Below are positions 47,692-57,727 of a DNA stretch of 64,000 nt, one piece after another (the stretch's first letter is position 1; the number at the start of each line of letters is the position of its first letter). The position numbers and the translations under genes are program-made. A model generated the notes under the pieces. That model worked only from the letters and a program-made list of their open reading frames with translations, did no database searches and was not told the origin of the DNA. The stretch spans positions 1-64,000 of the forward strand of contig NZ_OY776223.1 of assembly GCF_963675395.1 (NCBI RefSeq), in the 5' to 3' direction. This DNA is from an uncultured Vibrio sp. Lineage in GTDB: Bacteria; Pseudomonadota; Gammaproteobacteria; Enterobacterales; Vibrionaceae.

Positions 47692-47811
47692 GTGCGAAAT
47701 GCGCACTAATATTCACTATTCGTACATAATGTTTGCTCAAAATATCAGCCATCGTCAAGCAAAAAGAATAAAAAAGTTCGAATGTTGTTTTGTGTGTTCG
47801 CATATCGAACA
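47692..47811. promoter_or_regulatory. PcaR-like operators before pcaI
   Basis: GTGCGAAATGCGCAC (47692-47706) matches the site before pcaR in 12 of 15 positions and lies near the expected pcaI promoter. TGTTCGCATATCGAACA (47795-47811) is a second palindrome resembling the consensus. The rest of 47654-47959 holds a CTAACCC/GGGTTAG hairpin (47944-47963) overlapping the end of the LysR gene. Confidence 0.6.
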
Positions 47812-47959
47812 TTTAGCGGGTAAATGCAACCGCGAAAAATCGGGGTATCGATTGGTTTCAAAACAGAATAATTTGTGAGGCGAAGTGCGGAGAAAGTGGC
47901 ATTTAAGCCACATAAGCGTTTGATGAGTTGGGCAAAAGGTACTCTAACCCGTTTTAGGG

Positions 47960-48862
47960 TTAGGAGTATCGGCCCGTTCTACGGTTTTCAACCAGTTCTT
48001 CCAGAATGGTATTCACTAATCGCATGACCGCATTGATGTTTTCACCTCGGCGGCGAGAAGCGATAACTTGTGTTTTGATGCTGGAGTCTTGGAGCCTGAC
48101 GTACTCAATACCTTCTCGATTGAGTTTACGCACTTGTTCAGGAACCAACGTAAACCCCATCTCTGAAGCAACCAAGGAAAGTGCGGTTTGCAAGTCATTG
48201 ACTTGTTGGCTGACATTGCTTCTTAAACCACGGTTATAAAATAACCCCTGGGTAAAATGAGCAAATTGAGCTCCGGGACCAGTTGGAAACGTGATCATCG
48301 GAAATGCGGATAATTCTTTTAGGGATGGTTCACCTTCCCCCAGCTTATGACCGCTGGGGATCGCCGCTAATAAAGGTTCCTCAAACAGTAGTTCCTGTTC
48401 GATTTCAGGGTCATCGATATGGACTCGACCAAAGCCGATATCAATTTTTCCTGTTTTCAACGCTTCAATTTGGTCACGAGTTGTTAATTCATGTAACACG
48501 ATTTCTAAATTTTTGTTTTTCCTTAGCCGTCTTACCATCAGTGGTAGCTGGCCGTAAAACACCGAAGGAACAAAGCCGATAGAAAATAATGTTTTGCGCT
48601 TTTTGGTTATCTGCTGCGTTCCTTCAATCGTCACCATCACTTTATCGAGAATTTGTTTCGCATGAACTAAAAAGTACGCGCCGCCATCCGTCAACTCTAG
48701 TCCCCGGGGCTTACGAATAAACAGCGGAACGCCAACTATTTCCTCAAGTTGCTTTATCTGCCTAGTTAGCGGCGGCTGGGCAATACATAGCTTTTCTGCG
48801 GCTCTGGTGAGATTTCCTTCCTCAGCGACAGCGACAAAGTATCGCAGGTGTCTTAACTCCAT
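47960..48862 (-). CDS. LysR-family regulator (CatR/CatM/BenM-like)
   Basis: A 300-residue LysR regulator. The helix-turn-helix is at residues 18-37 (LTRAAEKLCIAQPPLTRQIK). The effector domain has FSIGFVPSVFYGQLPLMVRR and IDIGFGRVHIDDPEIEQELL, close to CatM/BenM, which respond to cis,cis-muconate and benzoate. Divergent from catB, so activation of catBCA-benABCDK is expected. MELRHLRYF at 48862 is the normal family start. Confidence 0.85.
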   Translation of the reverse strand: MELRHLRYFVAVAEEGNLTRAAEKLCIAQPPLTRQIKQLEEIVGVPLFIRKPRGLELTDGGAYFLVHAKQILDKVMVTIEGTQQITKKRKTLFSIGFVPSVFYGQLPLMVRRLRKNKNLEIVLHELTTRDQIEALKTGKIDIGFGRVHIDDPEIEQELLFEEPLLAAIPSGHKLGEGEPSLKELSAFPMITFPTGPGAQFAHFTQGLFYNRGLRSNVSQQVNDLQTALSLVASEMGFTLVPEQVRKLNREGIEYVRLQDSSIKTQVIASRRRGENINAVMRLVNTILEELVENRRTGRYS

Positions 48863-48863
48863 C

Positions 48864-48907
48864 ATACCTCCTGGGTATTGCTCACTACTTATTTGATATT
48901 TGTATCA
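48864..48907. promoter_or_regulatory. LysR-type operators between catR-like gene and catB
   Basis: ATACCTCCTGGGTAT (48864-48878) fits ATAC-N7-GTAT, the BenM/CatM recognition pattern, and overlaps the regulator's start. TGATATTTGTATCA (48894-48907) is a second palindrome closer to catB. The pair has the usual arrangement of a divergent LysR promoter. Confidence 0.65.
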
Positions 48908-48990
48908 GACCACTATTACACATAACCTTCACCAAACAAATGATTCACATCTCATTTACATATTGTTTAACAAAGTTACTTGGAGCCTAT

Positions 48991-50109
48991 ATGTCAGCAA
49001 CCATTCATTCCATTGAGGCGAGTCTGATTGATATCCCAACAATACGTCCGCACAAGCTTTCCGTTACAACCATGGGCGTACAAACGATGGTGATTGTGCG
49101 GATTAAAGATTCTGACGGATTCGAGGGGATCGGCGAAGCGACTACCATTGGCGGCTTAGCTTATGGCCCTGAAAGCCCTGAGAGTGTCAAACTGACCATT
49201 GATACTTACTTTGCACCTCACCTCATTGGGCAGCCGTCTCACAACATCAATACCTTAAAGGTAAGGCTCAATTCTGCCATCCGGGGTAACAACCTTGCGA
49301 AGTCGGCGATAGAAACCGCTTTGTTGGATTTACAAGGGAAGCGCTTAAACCTCTCGGTATTTGAATTACTTGGCGGGGCAGTCCATCAACATCTCCCAGT
49401 TCTGTGGACGTTAGCCAGTGGTAATACCAACCAAGATATCGATGAAGCACTGAGTTTAATAGACGCTCAGCGCCATTGTGATTTCAAACTCAAAATTGGT
49501 TCTGGAGCATTAAAAGATGACGTTAACCACGTCATTGCTATTAAACAGGCCGTGGGCGATTCGGCGAGTATTCGTGTCGATGTCAATCAGGCTTGGGATG
49601 AATCCAGCGCAGCTATTGCTATGGCGAAATTCACTGAAGCGGGTGTTGATTTGGTCGAACAGCCAACACCAATGAAAGACTTTGATGCTTTGGTTCGTTT
49701 GTCTCAGAAATTTTCCCTACCGATTCTAGCCGATGAATCAGTCGCAGACGCTAAGGATATGTATCACCTCGCGAAAGGCGGATTCGCAGGCGCAGTTGCT
49801 TTAAAAATCGCCAAAGCAGGTGGCCCAATCCAAGCCTTACAACAAGCACATGTAGCTCAAGCCGCAGGCATTGGTCTCTACGGTGGCACGTTACTGGAAG
49901 GCACGATTGGCACAGCTGCCTCGTTGCACGCCTGGTCAACACTAGAAACCTTGCATTGGGGAACGGAGATGTTCGGTCCGTTACTGATGAAGGATGACAT
50001 CGTGACTAAGCCACTGAACTTTCACCACAACGGTGTTGATTTACCGACTGGCCCGGGCCTCGGTATCGAGATCGACGAAGACAAATTTGCCTATTACCGC
50101 AGAAGCTAA
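48991..50109 (+). CDS. catB: Muconate cycloisomerase
   Basis: A 372-residue enolase-superfamily enzyme turning cis,cis-muconate into muconolactone. The catalytic lysine is in FKLKIGSG and the metal ligands in RVDVNQAWDE, VEQP and LADESVAD. The ATG at 48991 has TGGAGCC upstream. First gene of the catBCA-benABCDK run. Confidence 0.93.
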   Translation: MSATIHSIEASLIDIPTIRPHKLSVTTMGVQTMVIVRIKDSDGFEGIGEATTIGGLAYGPESPESVKLTIDTYFAPHLIGQPSHNINTLKVRLNSAIRGNNLAKSAIETALLDLQGKRLNLSVFELLGGAVHQHLPVLWTLASGNTNQDIDEALSLIDAQRHCDFKLKIGSGALKDDVNHVIAIKQAVGDSASIRVDVNQAWDESSAAIAMAKFTEAGVDLVEQPTPMKDFDALVRLSQKFSLPILADESVADAKDMYHLAKGGFAGAVALKIAKAGGPIQALQQAHVAQAAGIGLYGGTLLEGTIGTAASLHAWSTLETLHWGTEMFGPLLMKDDIVTKPLNFHHNGVDLPTGPGLGIEIDEDKFAYYRRS

Positions 50110-50127
50110 CTTTACGGAGAAACCCTC

Positions 50128-50418
50128 ATGTTATTCAAAGTAGAAATGGTCGTGAAAATTCCCCACTCCCTACCGGAAGACACGGTCGCTGAAATCAAAG
50201 CAAAAGAGAAGGCTTACGCACAACAACTTCAGCAGTCCGGCAAGTGGCGACACTTGTGGCGCGTAGCAGGCAGCTACGCCAACGTCAGCATTTTTGATGT
50301 AATAGATAACGCTGAACTGCAGGACCTAATAAGCCAGTTACCACTGTTCCCATACATGGATATCAGTGTTTCCCCATTATGCCGTCACCCTTCGTCCATT
50401 CACGAAGATGACCGATAA
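50128..50418 (+). CDS. catC: Muconolactone delta-isomerase
   Basis: A 96-residue protein of standard length that makes beta-ketoadipate enol-lactone from muconolactone. It opens MLFKVEMVVKIPHSLPED and has GKWRHLWRVAGSYANVSIF and LFPYMDISVSPLCRHPSS. It begins 18 bases after catB with ACGGAG upstream. Confidence 0.95.
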   Translation: MLFKVEMVVKIPHSLPEDTVAEIKAKEKAYAQQLQQSGKWRHLWRVAGSYANVSIFDVIDNAELQDLISQLPLFPYMDISVSPLCRHPSSIHEDDR

Positions 50419-50478
50419 GTTAATCAAGCAATGTTAACTCACTGAAGAAAAAAGAAAATAAAGCAAGGAGAAGCAATC

Positions 50479-51420
50479 ATGAACGTTAAGACTATGCACA
50501 CACCGGAAGTCCAGGAGCTACTAGAAAAAGTGGCGGGTTTCAATAACTCTGACGGTAATGAAAGGGTTAAAACCATTCTGCATCGCCTCATGCACGATGT
50601 TTACCAGATTATAGAAGATCTGGATATTACACCGGATGAATTATGGACAGCCGTGTATTACATCAACCAGCTTGGTGCGAATGGCGAGGCAGCTTTGTTA
50701 GCTCCGGGTCTTGGTATCGACAAGTACTTAGATATTCGTTTGGACGAGGCGGATAAGCAAGCTGGTCTCTACGGGGGAACACCAAGAACGATTGAAGGCC
50801 CGCTATATGTAGCAGGTGCGCCGAAGAGTGAAGGCTTTGCTCGCATGGATGATGGCACCGACACAGAATCAGAAGTGATGCTACTGACTGGACAGGTTAC
50901 GGATCAAGAAGGCAACCCGATTTGCAATGCAGTAGTAGATATTTGGCATGCAAATAGTATGGGAGCGTACTCTTACTTTGATAAATCCCAAAGTGACTAC
51001 AATCTGCGCCGCCGAATCGAGACGGATGAAAACGGCCGCTACACCGCTCGCTCAATTATTCCGGCAGGTTACGGTTGTCCTCCTGAAGGCTCAACTCAGC
51101 AACTGCTTAACCAGTTAGGACGTCATGGTAACCGACCTGCACATATTCATTTCTTTATTTCTAAGCCGGGTTACAAGCACCTAACGACTCAGATCAACCT
51201 CGCTGGCGATGAATACACATACGATGATTTCGCTTTTGCAACCCTGGAAGAGTTGGTTGTTGAAGCGCAACGCATCGAAGATCCAGCTAAGGCTGACGCT
51301 CTAGGCTTGGAAGGTCCATTCACTAAGGTTGAATTTGATATCCAGCTGGTCAGTACAGAAAAGTCAGAGCTTCAAGTCCGCCACTCCCGCCTTCGCGCTC
51401 TTGAGGGTCAACAGGCTTAA
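50479..51420 (+). CDS. catA: Catechol 1,2-dioxygenase
   Basis: A 313-residue non-haem iron intradiol dioxygenase. It has the GGTPRTIEGPLYVAGAP region, DIWHANSMGAYSYFD (Tyr ligand), YTARSIIPAGYGCPPEGSTQ (Tyr ligand) and RHGNRPAHIHFFISKPGYKH (His ligands). It cleaves catechol to cis,cis-muconate. AAGGAG precedes the start. Confidence 0.96.
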   Translation: MNVKTMHTPEVQELLEKVAGFNNSDGNERVKTILHRLMHDVYQIIEDLDITPDELWTAVYYINQLGANGEAALLAPGLGIDKYLDIRLDEADKQAGLYGGTPRTIEGPLYVAGAPKSEGFARMDDGTDTESEVMLLTGQVTDQEGNPICNAVVDIWHANSMGAYSYFDKSQSDYNLRRRIETDENGRYTARSIIPAGYGCPPEGSTQQLLNQLGRHGNRPAHIHFFISKPGYKHLTTQINLAGDEYTYDDFAFATLEELVVEAQRIEDPAKADALGLEGPFTKVEFDIQLVSTEKSELQVRHSRLRALEGQQA

Positions 51421-51448
51421 CAAATTTCCCCTACTTATTGCCCTGTGC

Positions 51449-51474
51449 TAACCACCTCAATGTGGAGGTGGTTA
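51449..51474 (+). terminator. Hairpin between catA and benA
   Basis: TAACCACCTC (51449-51458) pairs with GAGGTGGTTA (51465-51474) with no T-run after it. It may be an RNA-processing or attenuation hairpin that separates cat and ben expression rather than a full terminator. Confidence 0.55.
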
Positions 51475-51520
51475 CAGCACCCCTGTACCCGAAACTCAGG
51501 ATGCAAAAGGAATAAATATA

Positions 51521-52897
51521 ATGAATAGCAAACTTAAGCAACTAGCAGACAACGTACGAAACGCCGTTGTTGCCGATCCAAACACCGGACGTTACCAGTG
51601 TGATCGTGGCATCTTCACCGACCGCGAACTGTTTGAACTGGAAATGAAGTACATCTTTGAAGGTAACTGGGTTTATCTTGCTCACGAAAGCCAAATTCCA
51701 AATCCAGGTGACTACTACTCTGTCACTGTCGGCAGACAGCCTGTTATCATCACTCGCACCAAAGACGGTGAATTAAAAGCCATCCTAAACACCTGTTCCC
51801 ACCGTGGAGCCACTCTGTGCCGTAAGAAGCGCGGTAACAAGGCTTCTTTTACTTGTCCGTTTCACGGCTGGACTTTCCGCAACGATGGAAAACTCCTTAA
51901 GGCCAAAGACCAGAAAAAGGGTGGTTATCCGGAGCAGTTCAATACTGACGGTTCCCACGATTTGAAGCAGATGGCGAAGTTCGGCAACTATCGCGGATTT
52001 CTATTCGGTAGTTTGAGCGCCGATGTACTCCCGTTAGAAGAGCACCTGGGTGAAACGACTAAAATCATCGATAACATTGTTGATCAGGCAGAAGATGGGT
52101 TGGAAATACTGCGCGGCAGTTCAACTTACACCTACGAAGGAAACTGGAAGTTAACGGCAGAGAATGGCGCTGATGGCTACCACGTGAGTTCAGTGCACTG
52201 GAACTACTTATCGACCATGGGCCAGAGAAACTATGAAAAAGGCGGCACTGAGGCAGTAGATGCGAAAAGCTGGTCAGCTGAAGGCGGTTTCTACTCATTT
52301 GAAAACGGCCACATGATGCTCTGGACCCGCTTATTAAATCCTGAAGTTCGTCCTGTGTTCAGCCAACTAGCGCGATTGGAAAAGACCTTTGGTGAGGCAA
52401 GAGCTGATTCTATCGTCCGCACTACGAAAAACCTCTGTCTTTATCCGAATGTTTACCTGATGGATCAGTTCTCTACCCAAATCCGGGTGAGTCGTCCTAT
52501 TGATGTGAACAAAACTGAAGTCACTATTTATGCCTTCGCACCAAAGAATGAACCAGCAGAATTACGTGCCAAGCGTATCCGCCAGTACGAAGATTTCTTC
52601 AATGTATCTGGCATGGGGACCCCGGATGATCTGGAAGAATTCCGCGCATGCCAGGACGGATATGAGGCAAGAGGTGCACGTTGGAATGACATGAGCCGTG
52701 GTGCCTCTCATTGGATGAATGGGCCTGATGACCATGCTAACCAGTTAGATATGAAGCCTCTAATGAGCGGGACTAAACCGGAAGACGAAGGTTTGTATGT
52801 TAATCATCACCGCCACTGGCAGGACGAAATGCTAAGGGCTATTGAAGCTGAATCTGACCAAATTATTCCGGTACTTAACAAGGAGGCTGACGCATGA
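51521..52897 (+). CDS. benA: Benzoate 1,2-dioxygenase, large subunit
   Basis: A 458-residue ring-hydroxylating oxygenase alpha subunit. The Rieske ligands lie in CSHRGATLC and CPFHGW (about residues 90-115), and the mononuclear iron site includes [15 protein letters not shown]. With BenB and BenC it oxidises benzoate to the cis-diol. Stop overlaps the benB start by 4 bases. Confidence 0.95.
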   Translation: MNSKLKQLADNVRNAVVADPNTGRYQCDRGIFTDRELFELEMKYIFEGNWVYLAHESQIPNPGDYYSVTVGRQPVIITRTKDGELKAILNTCSHRGATLCRKKRGNKASFTCPFHGWTFRNDGKLLKAKDQKKGGYPEQFNTDGSHDLKQMAKFGNYRGFLFGSLSADVLPLEEHLGETTKIIDNIVDQAEDGLEILRGSSTYTYEGNWKLTAENGADGYHVSSVHWNYLSTMGQRNYEKGGTEAVDAKSWSAEGGFYSFENGHMMLWTRLLNPEVRPVFSQLARLEKTFGEARADSIVRTTKNLCLYPNVYLMDQFSTQIRVSRPIDVNKTEVTIYAFAPKNEPAELRAKRIRQYEDFFNVSGMGTPDDLEEFRACQDGYEARGARWNDMSRGASHWMNGPDDHANQLDMKPLMSGTKPEDEGLYVNHHRHWQDEMLRAIEAESDQIIPVLNKEADA

Positions 52898-53385
52898 GCT
52901 TGAATTACCAAGATATAGAACAGTTTATCAACCGTGAAGCCCGCTACCTCGATGATAAAGAGTGGGATAACTGGCTAGATTGTTATCACAAAGATGTGAC
53001 TTACTGGATGCCAGCATGGGATGACGACGATCAGTTGACTGAGGATCCTCAGAGCGAAATATCACTGATTTACTACCCGAACCGAGATGGTTTAGAAGAC
53101 CGCGTTTACCGATTGAAAACGGAACGTTCCGGTGCAAGCTCGTTGCCAGAACCACGCACTAAACACTTCATCAGCGGGTTGGAGATCTTGTCACACGAAG
53201 GGAATGAGTTGCAACTGCGTTTCAACTGGCTGACTAAGTCTTATCGCTATAAGAAGACACAAGAATACTACGGTACTTCTTTTTACACCTTAGATATCAG
53301 CAGCGATACCCCTCTCATCACATTCAAAAAAATCGTGCTGACTAACGACTGCATCAATCAGGCAGTTGATGTTTACCACTTGTAA
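52894..53385 (+). CDS. benB: Benzoate 1,2-dioxygenase, small subunit
   Basis: A 163-residue beta subunit with the family's cystatin-like fold. [20 protein letters not shown] and [20 protein letters not shown] are typical. Encoded directly after benA. Confidence 0.94.
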   Translation: MSLNYQDIEQFINREARYLDDKEWDNWLDCYHKDVTYWMPAWDDDDQLTEDPQSEISLIYYPNRDGLEDRVYRLKTERSGASSLPEPRTKHFISGLEILSHEGNELQLRFNWLTKSYRYKKTQEYYGTSFYTLDISSDTPLITFKKIVLTNDCINQAVDVYHL

Positions 53386-53405
53386 TGGATTGCGGGAGTA
53401 TCAAT

Positions 53406-54437
53406 ATGACTTATAACATTGCACTCAATTTCGAAGATGGCGTCACCCGTGTCATTAACTGTAACGACGGCGAGACGGTTCTCGATGCGGCATACCGCGC
53501 ACAATTGAACCTGCCTATGGACTGTTCGGATGGTGTTTGCGGTACGTGTAAGGGCAGTTGCCGTCAAGGAAAATACGATTTAGGCGAAGAATACATCGAT
53601 GAAGCGCTCACGGATGAAGAAGCTGAAAAAGGGCTTATCCTAACCTGTCAAATGGTGCCATCCAGCGATTGCGTCGTCGAAATTCCCGCAGTTTCTTCAA
53701 TGTGCAGTAAGGCCGCTAACAGCACCGTTTCGGGAACCGTTGATGTGGTCAACCTTATATCGCCGACCGCCATCGAGCTAAAAATTACCGCTCAAAGTGA
53801 TATCGGCTTCCTCCCTGGACAATACGTGAATATACAGGTCCCGGGCAGTAATGAAACCAGAGCTTATTCATTCAGCTCACTGCCTGGAAGTCGGGAATTG
53901 AGTTTCTTGATTCGAAATGTTCCCGGCGGCCTGATGAGTTCTTGGCTGGTTGGTAAAGCTAAGTCCAAAGATACAGTCTCGTTAACTGGTCCTATGGGTG
54001 TGTTCTATTTACGTCCGGTTGAGCGCCCTGTTGTTATGCTCGCTGGTGGTACGGGATTAGCTCCATTTCTTTCTATGCTGGAACACCTGAAAGAAAAAGG
54101 GTGTGACCAGCCAGTACATCTAATCTATGGCGTAACCAACGATGACGATTTGGTGTGCGTATCTGCTTTGGAATCCTTTGCCGCGAGTATCCCTAATTTC
54201 AGTTTTAAAACGGTTGTCGCGAGTGAAGAAAGTGATCACCCGTGCAAAGGATACGTGACTAATCATATGGAAGAGGCGCTTTTCAATGATGGTGACGTTG
54301 ATGTTTACCTTTGCGGGCCACCACCGATGGTGAACGCGGTATTAGGCCACTTCGAATCCCAGGGAATTAAGCCGAATTCTTTCCATTACGAGAAATTCAC
54401 TGCAAGCGTCACTCCTGCTTCTGAGGAGGCCGCATGA
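53406..54437 (+). CDS. benC: Benzoate 1,2-dioxygenase electron-transfer component
   Basis: A 343-residue reductase with an N-terminal [2Fe-2S] ferredoxin (CSDGVCGTCKGSCR and the later LILTC), an FAD domain (RAYSFSSLPG) and an NADH domain (MLAGGTGLAPFLSML, VYLCGPPPMV). It passes electrons from NADH to BenAB. The ATG at 53406 has CGGGAG upstream; an earlier ATG overlaps benB. Confidence 0.95.
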   Translation: MTYNIALNFEDGVTRVINCNDGETVLDAAYRAQLNLPMDCSDGVCGTCKGSCRQGKYDLGEEYIDEALTDEEAEKGLILTCQMVPSSDCVVEIPAVSSMCSKAANSTVSGTVDVVNLISPTAIELKITAQSDIGFLPGQYVNIQVPGSNETRAYSFSSLPGSRELSFLIRNVPGGLMSSWLVGKAKSKDTVSLTGPMGVFYLRPVERPVVMLAGGTGLAPFLSMLEHLKEKGCDQPVHLIYGVTNDDDLVCVSALESFAASIPNFSFKTVVASEESDHPCKGYVTNHMEEALFNDGDVDVYLCGPPPMVNAVLGHFESQGIKPNSFHYEKFTASVTPASEEAA

Positions 54438-55213
54438 GTGTTCGCTTTGTCAATAAGGTCATGATTGTCACCGGGGCTGCGCAAGGTATTGGTAAACGCG
54501 TAGCCGAACTGGCCGCGAGCGAAGGTGCAACGCTGGTTCTGGTCGATATCGCCGACTATGTGCATGGCGTGGCTTCGCAACTGCAAGATCAAGGAGCGGA
54601 AGTACTGGCGCTTCAAGCTGACTTGGAAACATGGCAAGGCGCACAATCCGTTATGGAGAAAGCCTACGCACAATATGGTCATATCGATATTCTCATCAAC
54701 AATGTGGGTGGAACCATTTGGGCTCAGCCATTCGAATATTACCAACCAGAACAAATAGAGAAGGAAGTTCAGCGGTCACTGTTTCCGACGCTGTGGTGTT
54801 GTCGGGCTGTCATTCCCTACATGTTAGAGCAAAAGGGTGGGGCTATCGTCAATGTCTCATCCGTCGCTACCCGCGGATTGATGCGTGTTCCCTATGGCGC
54901 TTCTAAGGGAGGCGTCAATGCACTGACAGTGAATATGGCATTCGAATACGCCGAGCGCGGGATCCGAATAAACGCCACAGCACCTGGAGGCACAGAAGCG
55001 CCTGCAAGGTTAACACCGCGCAATCGTGAACCCCAGCAGGAAAGGGAAAAAGGGTGGTATCAAACCCTTATCGACCAGACGAATGACACCAGCTTTATGC
55101 ATCGATATGGAACGCTTGATGAGCAGGCTGAACCAATCCTGTTTTTGGCTTCTGATGCAGCCGGTTACATCACTGGAACAGTGCTTCCTGTGGCAGGAGG
55201 AGATTTAGGTTAG
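54434..55213 (+). CDS. benD: Cis-diol dehydrogenase (benzoate diol)
   Basis: A 259-residue short-chain dehydrogenase that makes catechol from the benzoate diol with loss of CO2. The NAD motif is VTGAAQGIGKRVA, then LINNVGG, the Ser of VNVSSVAT and the YGASKGG catalytic site. It overlaps benC by 4 bases. Confidence 0.95.
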   Translation: MSVRFVNKVMIVTGAAQGIGKRVAELAASEGATLVLVDIADYVHGVASQLQDQGAEVLALQADLETWQGAQSVMEKAYAQYGHIDILINNVGGTIWAQPFEYYQPEQIEKEVQRSLFPTLWCCRAVIPYMLEQKGGAIVNVSSVATRGLMRVPYGASKGGVNALTVNMAFEYAERGIRINATAPGGTEAPARLTPRNREPQQEREKGWYQTLIDQTNDTSFMHRYGTLDEQAEPILFLASDAAGYITGTVLPVAGGDLG

Positions 55214-55278
55214 TAAAGAAAAGGAACAGGTTTTAATAACGTAAAAACATAAAATAAAGAACATGCAAGGAGAGCACA

Positions 55279-55335
55279 ATGAACAACGAATTCCAGCATC
55301 TTACCAACTTAAAAGGGGTAGCTGTGTATGAGTAA
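55279..55335 (+). CDS. 18-residue leader peptide overlapping benK
   Basis: A short frame MNNEFQHLTNLKGVAVYE, with AAGGAGAGCACA 3-10 bases upstream. It stops within the benK start (ATGAGTAA). It may couple or tune translation of the transporter. No conservation can be tested here. Confidence 0.4.
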   Translation: MNNEFQHLTNLKGVAVYE

Positions 55336-56650
55336 CATTAATGTAAATGAAGCTGTCGACAACGCAAAATTTAACCAATTCCATTGGAAAGTACTCTTTT
55401 GGTGTACTTTGATTATCATTTTTGACGGCTATGACCTCGTTATTTATGGCGTTGTTTTGCCTAAATTAATGAGTCAGTGGGGCCTGGATCCCTATGTTGC
55501 AGGCATGCTGGGAAGCGCCGCATTGTTTGGTATGATGTTCGGCGCAATGGGTTTCGGCATGTTATCGGACAAGCTTGGCAGGAAAAAGACAATTCTGATG
55601 TGTGTGGTACTGTTTAGTGCAGTTAGCGCGATTAATGGTTTAGCTAGCACACCATGGCAGTTCGGTATTCTGCGTTTTATTGCTGGTTTGGGTATAGGTG
55701 GCGTGATGCCTAACGTCGTTTCACTCATGACAGAATACTCACCGAAAAAAAGCCGAAGTACATTAGTGGCGTTGATGTTTTCCGGATATGCTGTCGGCGG
55801 AATGATGTCTGCAGGGTTGGGGATTTGGATTGTACCTCGCTTCGGCTGGGAAATTATGTTCTTCCTTGCAGCGGTCCCTCTAGCACTGCTTCCGCTGATG
55901 ATTAAATATTTACCGGAATCGCTGACATTCCTAGTCACGCAGAACCGTGAGCAAGAGGCTCGAGAGCTACTCGCGAAAGTGGAGCCTAACTGCGATATTA
56001 ATCAAGACTCAGTACTTTTTGTCTCATCAGCCGAAAAAGCAAAAGCTCCGGTATTAAAACTATTTCGTGACGGACGAATGTTTAGTACCTTGATGTTCTG
56101 GACGGCGTTTTTCTGTTGTTTATTGATGGTTTATGCACTTGGTTCTTGGCTGCCAAAATTGATGTCCGTGGCTGGCTATGGATTAAGTTCAAGTCTGATG
56201 TTCCTAATCATACTCAATGTCGGTGCGATTATCGGAGCCGTTGGTGGCGGATGGCTTGCGGATAGATTCTCTTTACGCTCTGTACTGGTATGTTTCTTTA
56301 TTCTTGGCTCTGTTTCGCTGGTCATGCTTGGCTACAATAATCCAACTTGGGTGCTTTATACTCTTGTAGGTATCGCTGGCGCTGCAACGATCGGTTCGCA
56401 GATTCTGCTGTATGCCTATGTGGCTCAATACTATCCAACAAACATCCGCTCTACAGGCTTAGGCTGGGCATCTGGCGTTGGTCGTAATGGCGCCATTTTT
56501 GGTCCTATGGTGGGGGGTACACTTTTAGCTATGGCTCTTCCACACCAAGTAAACTTCCTGGTCCTTGCGATTCCGGGGATCATCGCGACTATTTCGATGA
56601 TTTTAGTTGACCGTAACTTTAGTAGTAAGCCACTTTCTGTTGAGGCTTAG
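55328..56650 (+). CDS. benK: Benzoate transporter, AAHS-type MFS
   Basis: A 440-residue transporter with 12 membrane helices of the aromatic acid:H+ symporter family. Typical are DGYDLVIYGVVLPKLMSQWG, GFGMLSDKLGRKKTILMCVV and RFIAGLGIGGVMPNVVSLMT. Last gene of the ben run; AGGGGTAG precedes its ATG. Confidence 0.92.
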   Translation: MSNINVNEAVDNAKFNQFHWKVLFWCTLIIIFDGYDLVIYGVVLPKLMSQWGLDPYVAGMLGSAALFGMMFGAMGFGMLSDKLGRKKTILMCVVLFSAVSAINGLASTPWQFGILRFIAGLGIGGVMPNVVSLMTEYSPKKSRSTLVALMFSGYAVGGMMSAGLGIWIVPRFGWEIMFFLAAVPLALLPLMIKYLPESLTFLVTQNREQEARELLAKVEPNCDINQDSVLFVSSAEKAKAPVLKLFRDGRMFSTLMFWTAFFCCLLMVYALGSWLPKLMSVAGYGLSSSLMFLIILNVGAIIGAVGGGWLADRFSLRSVLVCFFILGSVSLVMLGYNNPTWVLYTLVGIAGAATIGSQILLYAYVAQYYPTNIRSTGLGWASGVGRNGAIFGPMVGGTLLAMALPHQVNFLVLAIPGIIATISMILVDRNFSSKPLSVEA

Positions 56651-56665
56651 TTAGAAAGACATTTG

Positions 56666-56697
56666 CCCGGCACGTACATGTGCCGGGACTTTTATTT
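56666..56697 (+). terminator. Terminator after benK
   Basis: CCCGGCAC-GTACAT-GTGCCGGG (56666-56687) is followed by ACTTTTATTTT. It is a strong terminator that ends the catBCA-benABCDK transcript. No gene is seen between here and 56952. Confidence 0.85.
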
Positions 56698-56952
56698 TGA
56701 TGATAGTGATCTACGTGATTTTCAGTTTCTTTGTCAGCGATAATCTGCCTGCTCTAAGAATCCTCTGATATTAATAAACTTATTATGTGCTTTGAGAATG
56801 AAATAAGGTTCAAATAAAAATCTCAACATACAAAAACTTATCCTAAAGATAGCGGTGAAAATCAAACTCTAAATCAATTTTGTCCAGCGGCGTTTCAGTT
56901 CATCCTGAGTGCCAAACTTTCTGTTGACCAATCACATTGAGAGGAGGTCATC

Positions 56953-57551
56953 ATGAGAAAGTTATCTTCTGTAAAATGCAGTGGCATCAAAAGGCCATTT
57001 AAGCTTGAAGAAATCTGGTGGATCAGAACTAGACATGAGAATGAAAACAACCTGATGCAGCTTGTACTGCTAAACCTAGCTATTGATAGTAAGCTAAGAG
57101 CTAGTGATTTGCTAAAGCTGCACGTATACGATGTTTCTTCGCAAGGAGTCATCTATGATAGAGTTCAGTGCATTCAGCAAAAAACTGGCACCGATGTACA
57201 CTATGAGATTACTCCGAGAACGCAATAAAGCATTAGCCGATGGATCTTCTCAGCACCCTTGGAGGCAAGCAGTTTTTTATTTCCAAGTGGTCGCCGTAAA
57301 GGACAACCTATCAGCTACTCATTCTATCGTTCAATTATCAGGAATTGGGTTGTAAAACTTGGATTGAATGCGGACTACTATGGTACTCATTCCATGCGCC
57401 GCACCAAAACTACCTTGATCTATGCTAGAACAAAAAAATATTAGAGCGGTACAGATTTTACAGGGGCATTCGAAGCTAGATAATACTATTCGTTACCTTG
57501 GAGCTGAACTGTAAGACGCTCTGAGGCTATCGGAGCAAACAGATCGCTGAG
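56953..57551 (+). pseudogene. Tyrosine recombinase, frameshifted
   Basis: The first frame reads KLSSVKCSGIKRPFKLEEIW to VHYEITPRTQ and holds an Arg in LRASDLLKLHV. A second frame continues with FLFPSGRRKGQPISYSFYRS and HSMRRTKTTLIYARTKK. A third reads AVQILQGHSKLDNTIRYLGA. These match a short integrase with its Arg, His-Arg and Tyr residues, but shifts near 57225 and 57440 and an in-frame stop at 57511 break it. Confidence 0.75.
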
Positions 57552-57727
57552 AAGTGTTTATAGAGGCTTTTTTTACTTCTGAAAAGTCTGTGTTCCATTG
57601 CGTGCTTCAGCACAGACCTAACGTTATAACTAGTAACTCGTTATGTTATATATTATCTAATGTCATTTTGAATGGAAGAGCCAGCTATGAGCAAAAGCGG
57701 TTTTCAGAAAACGAACTGGTTGATGGG

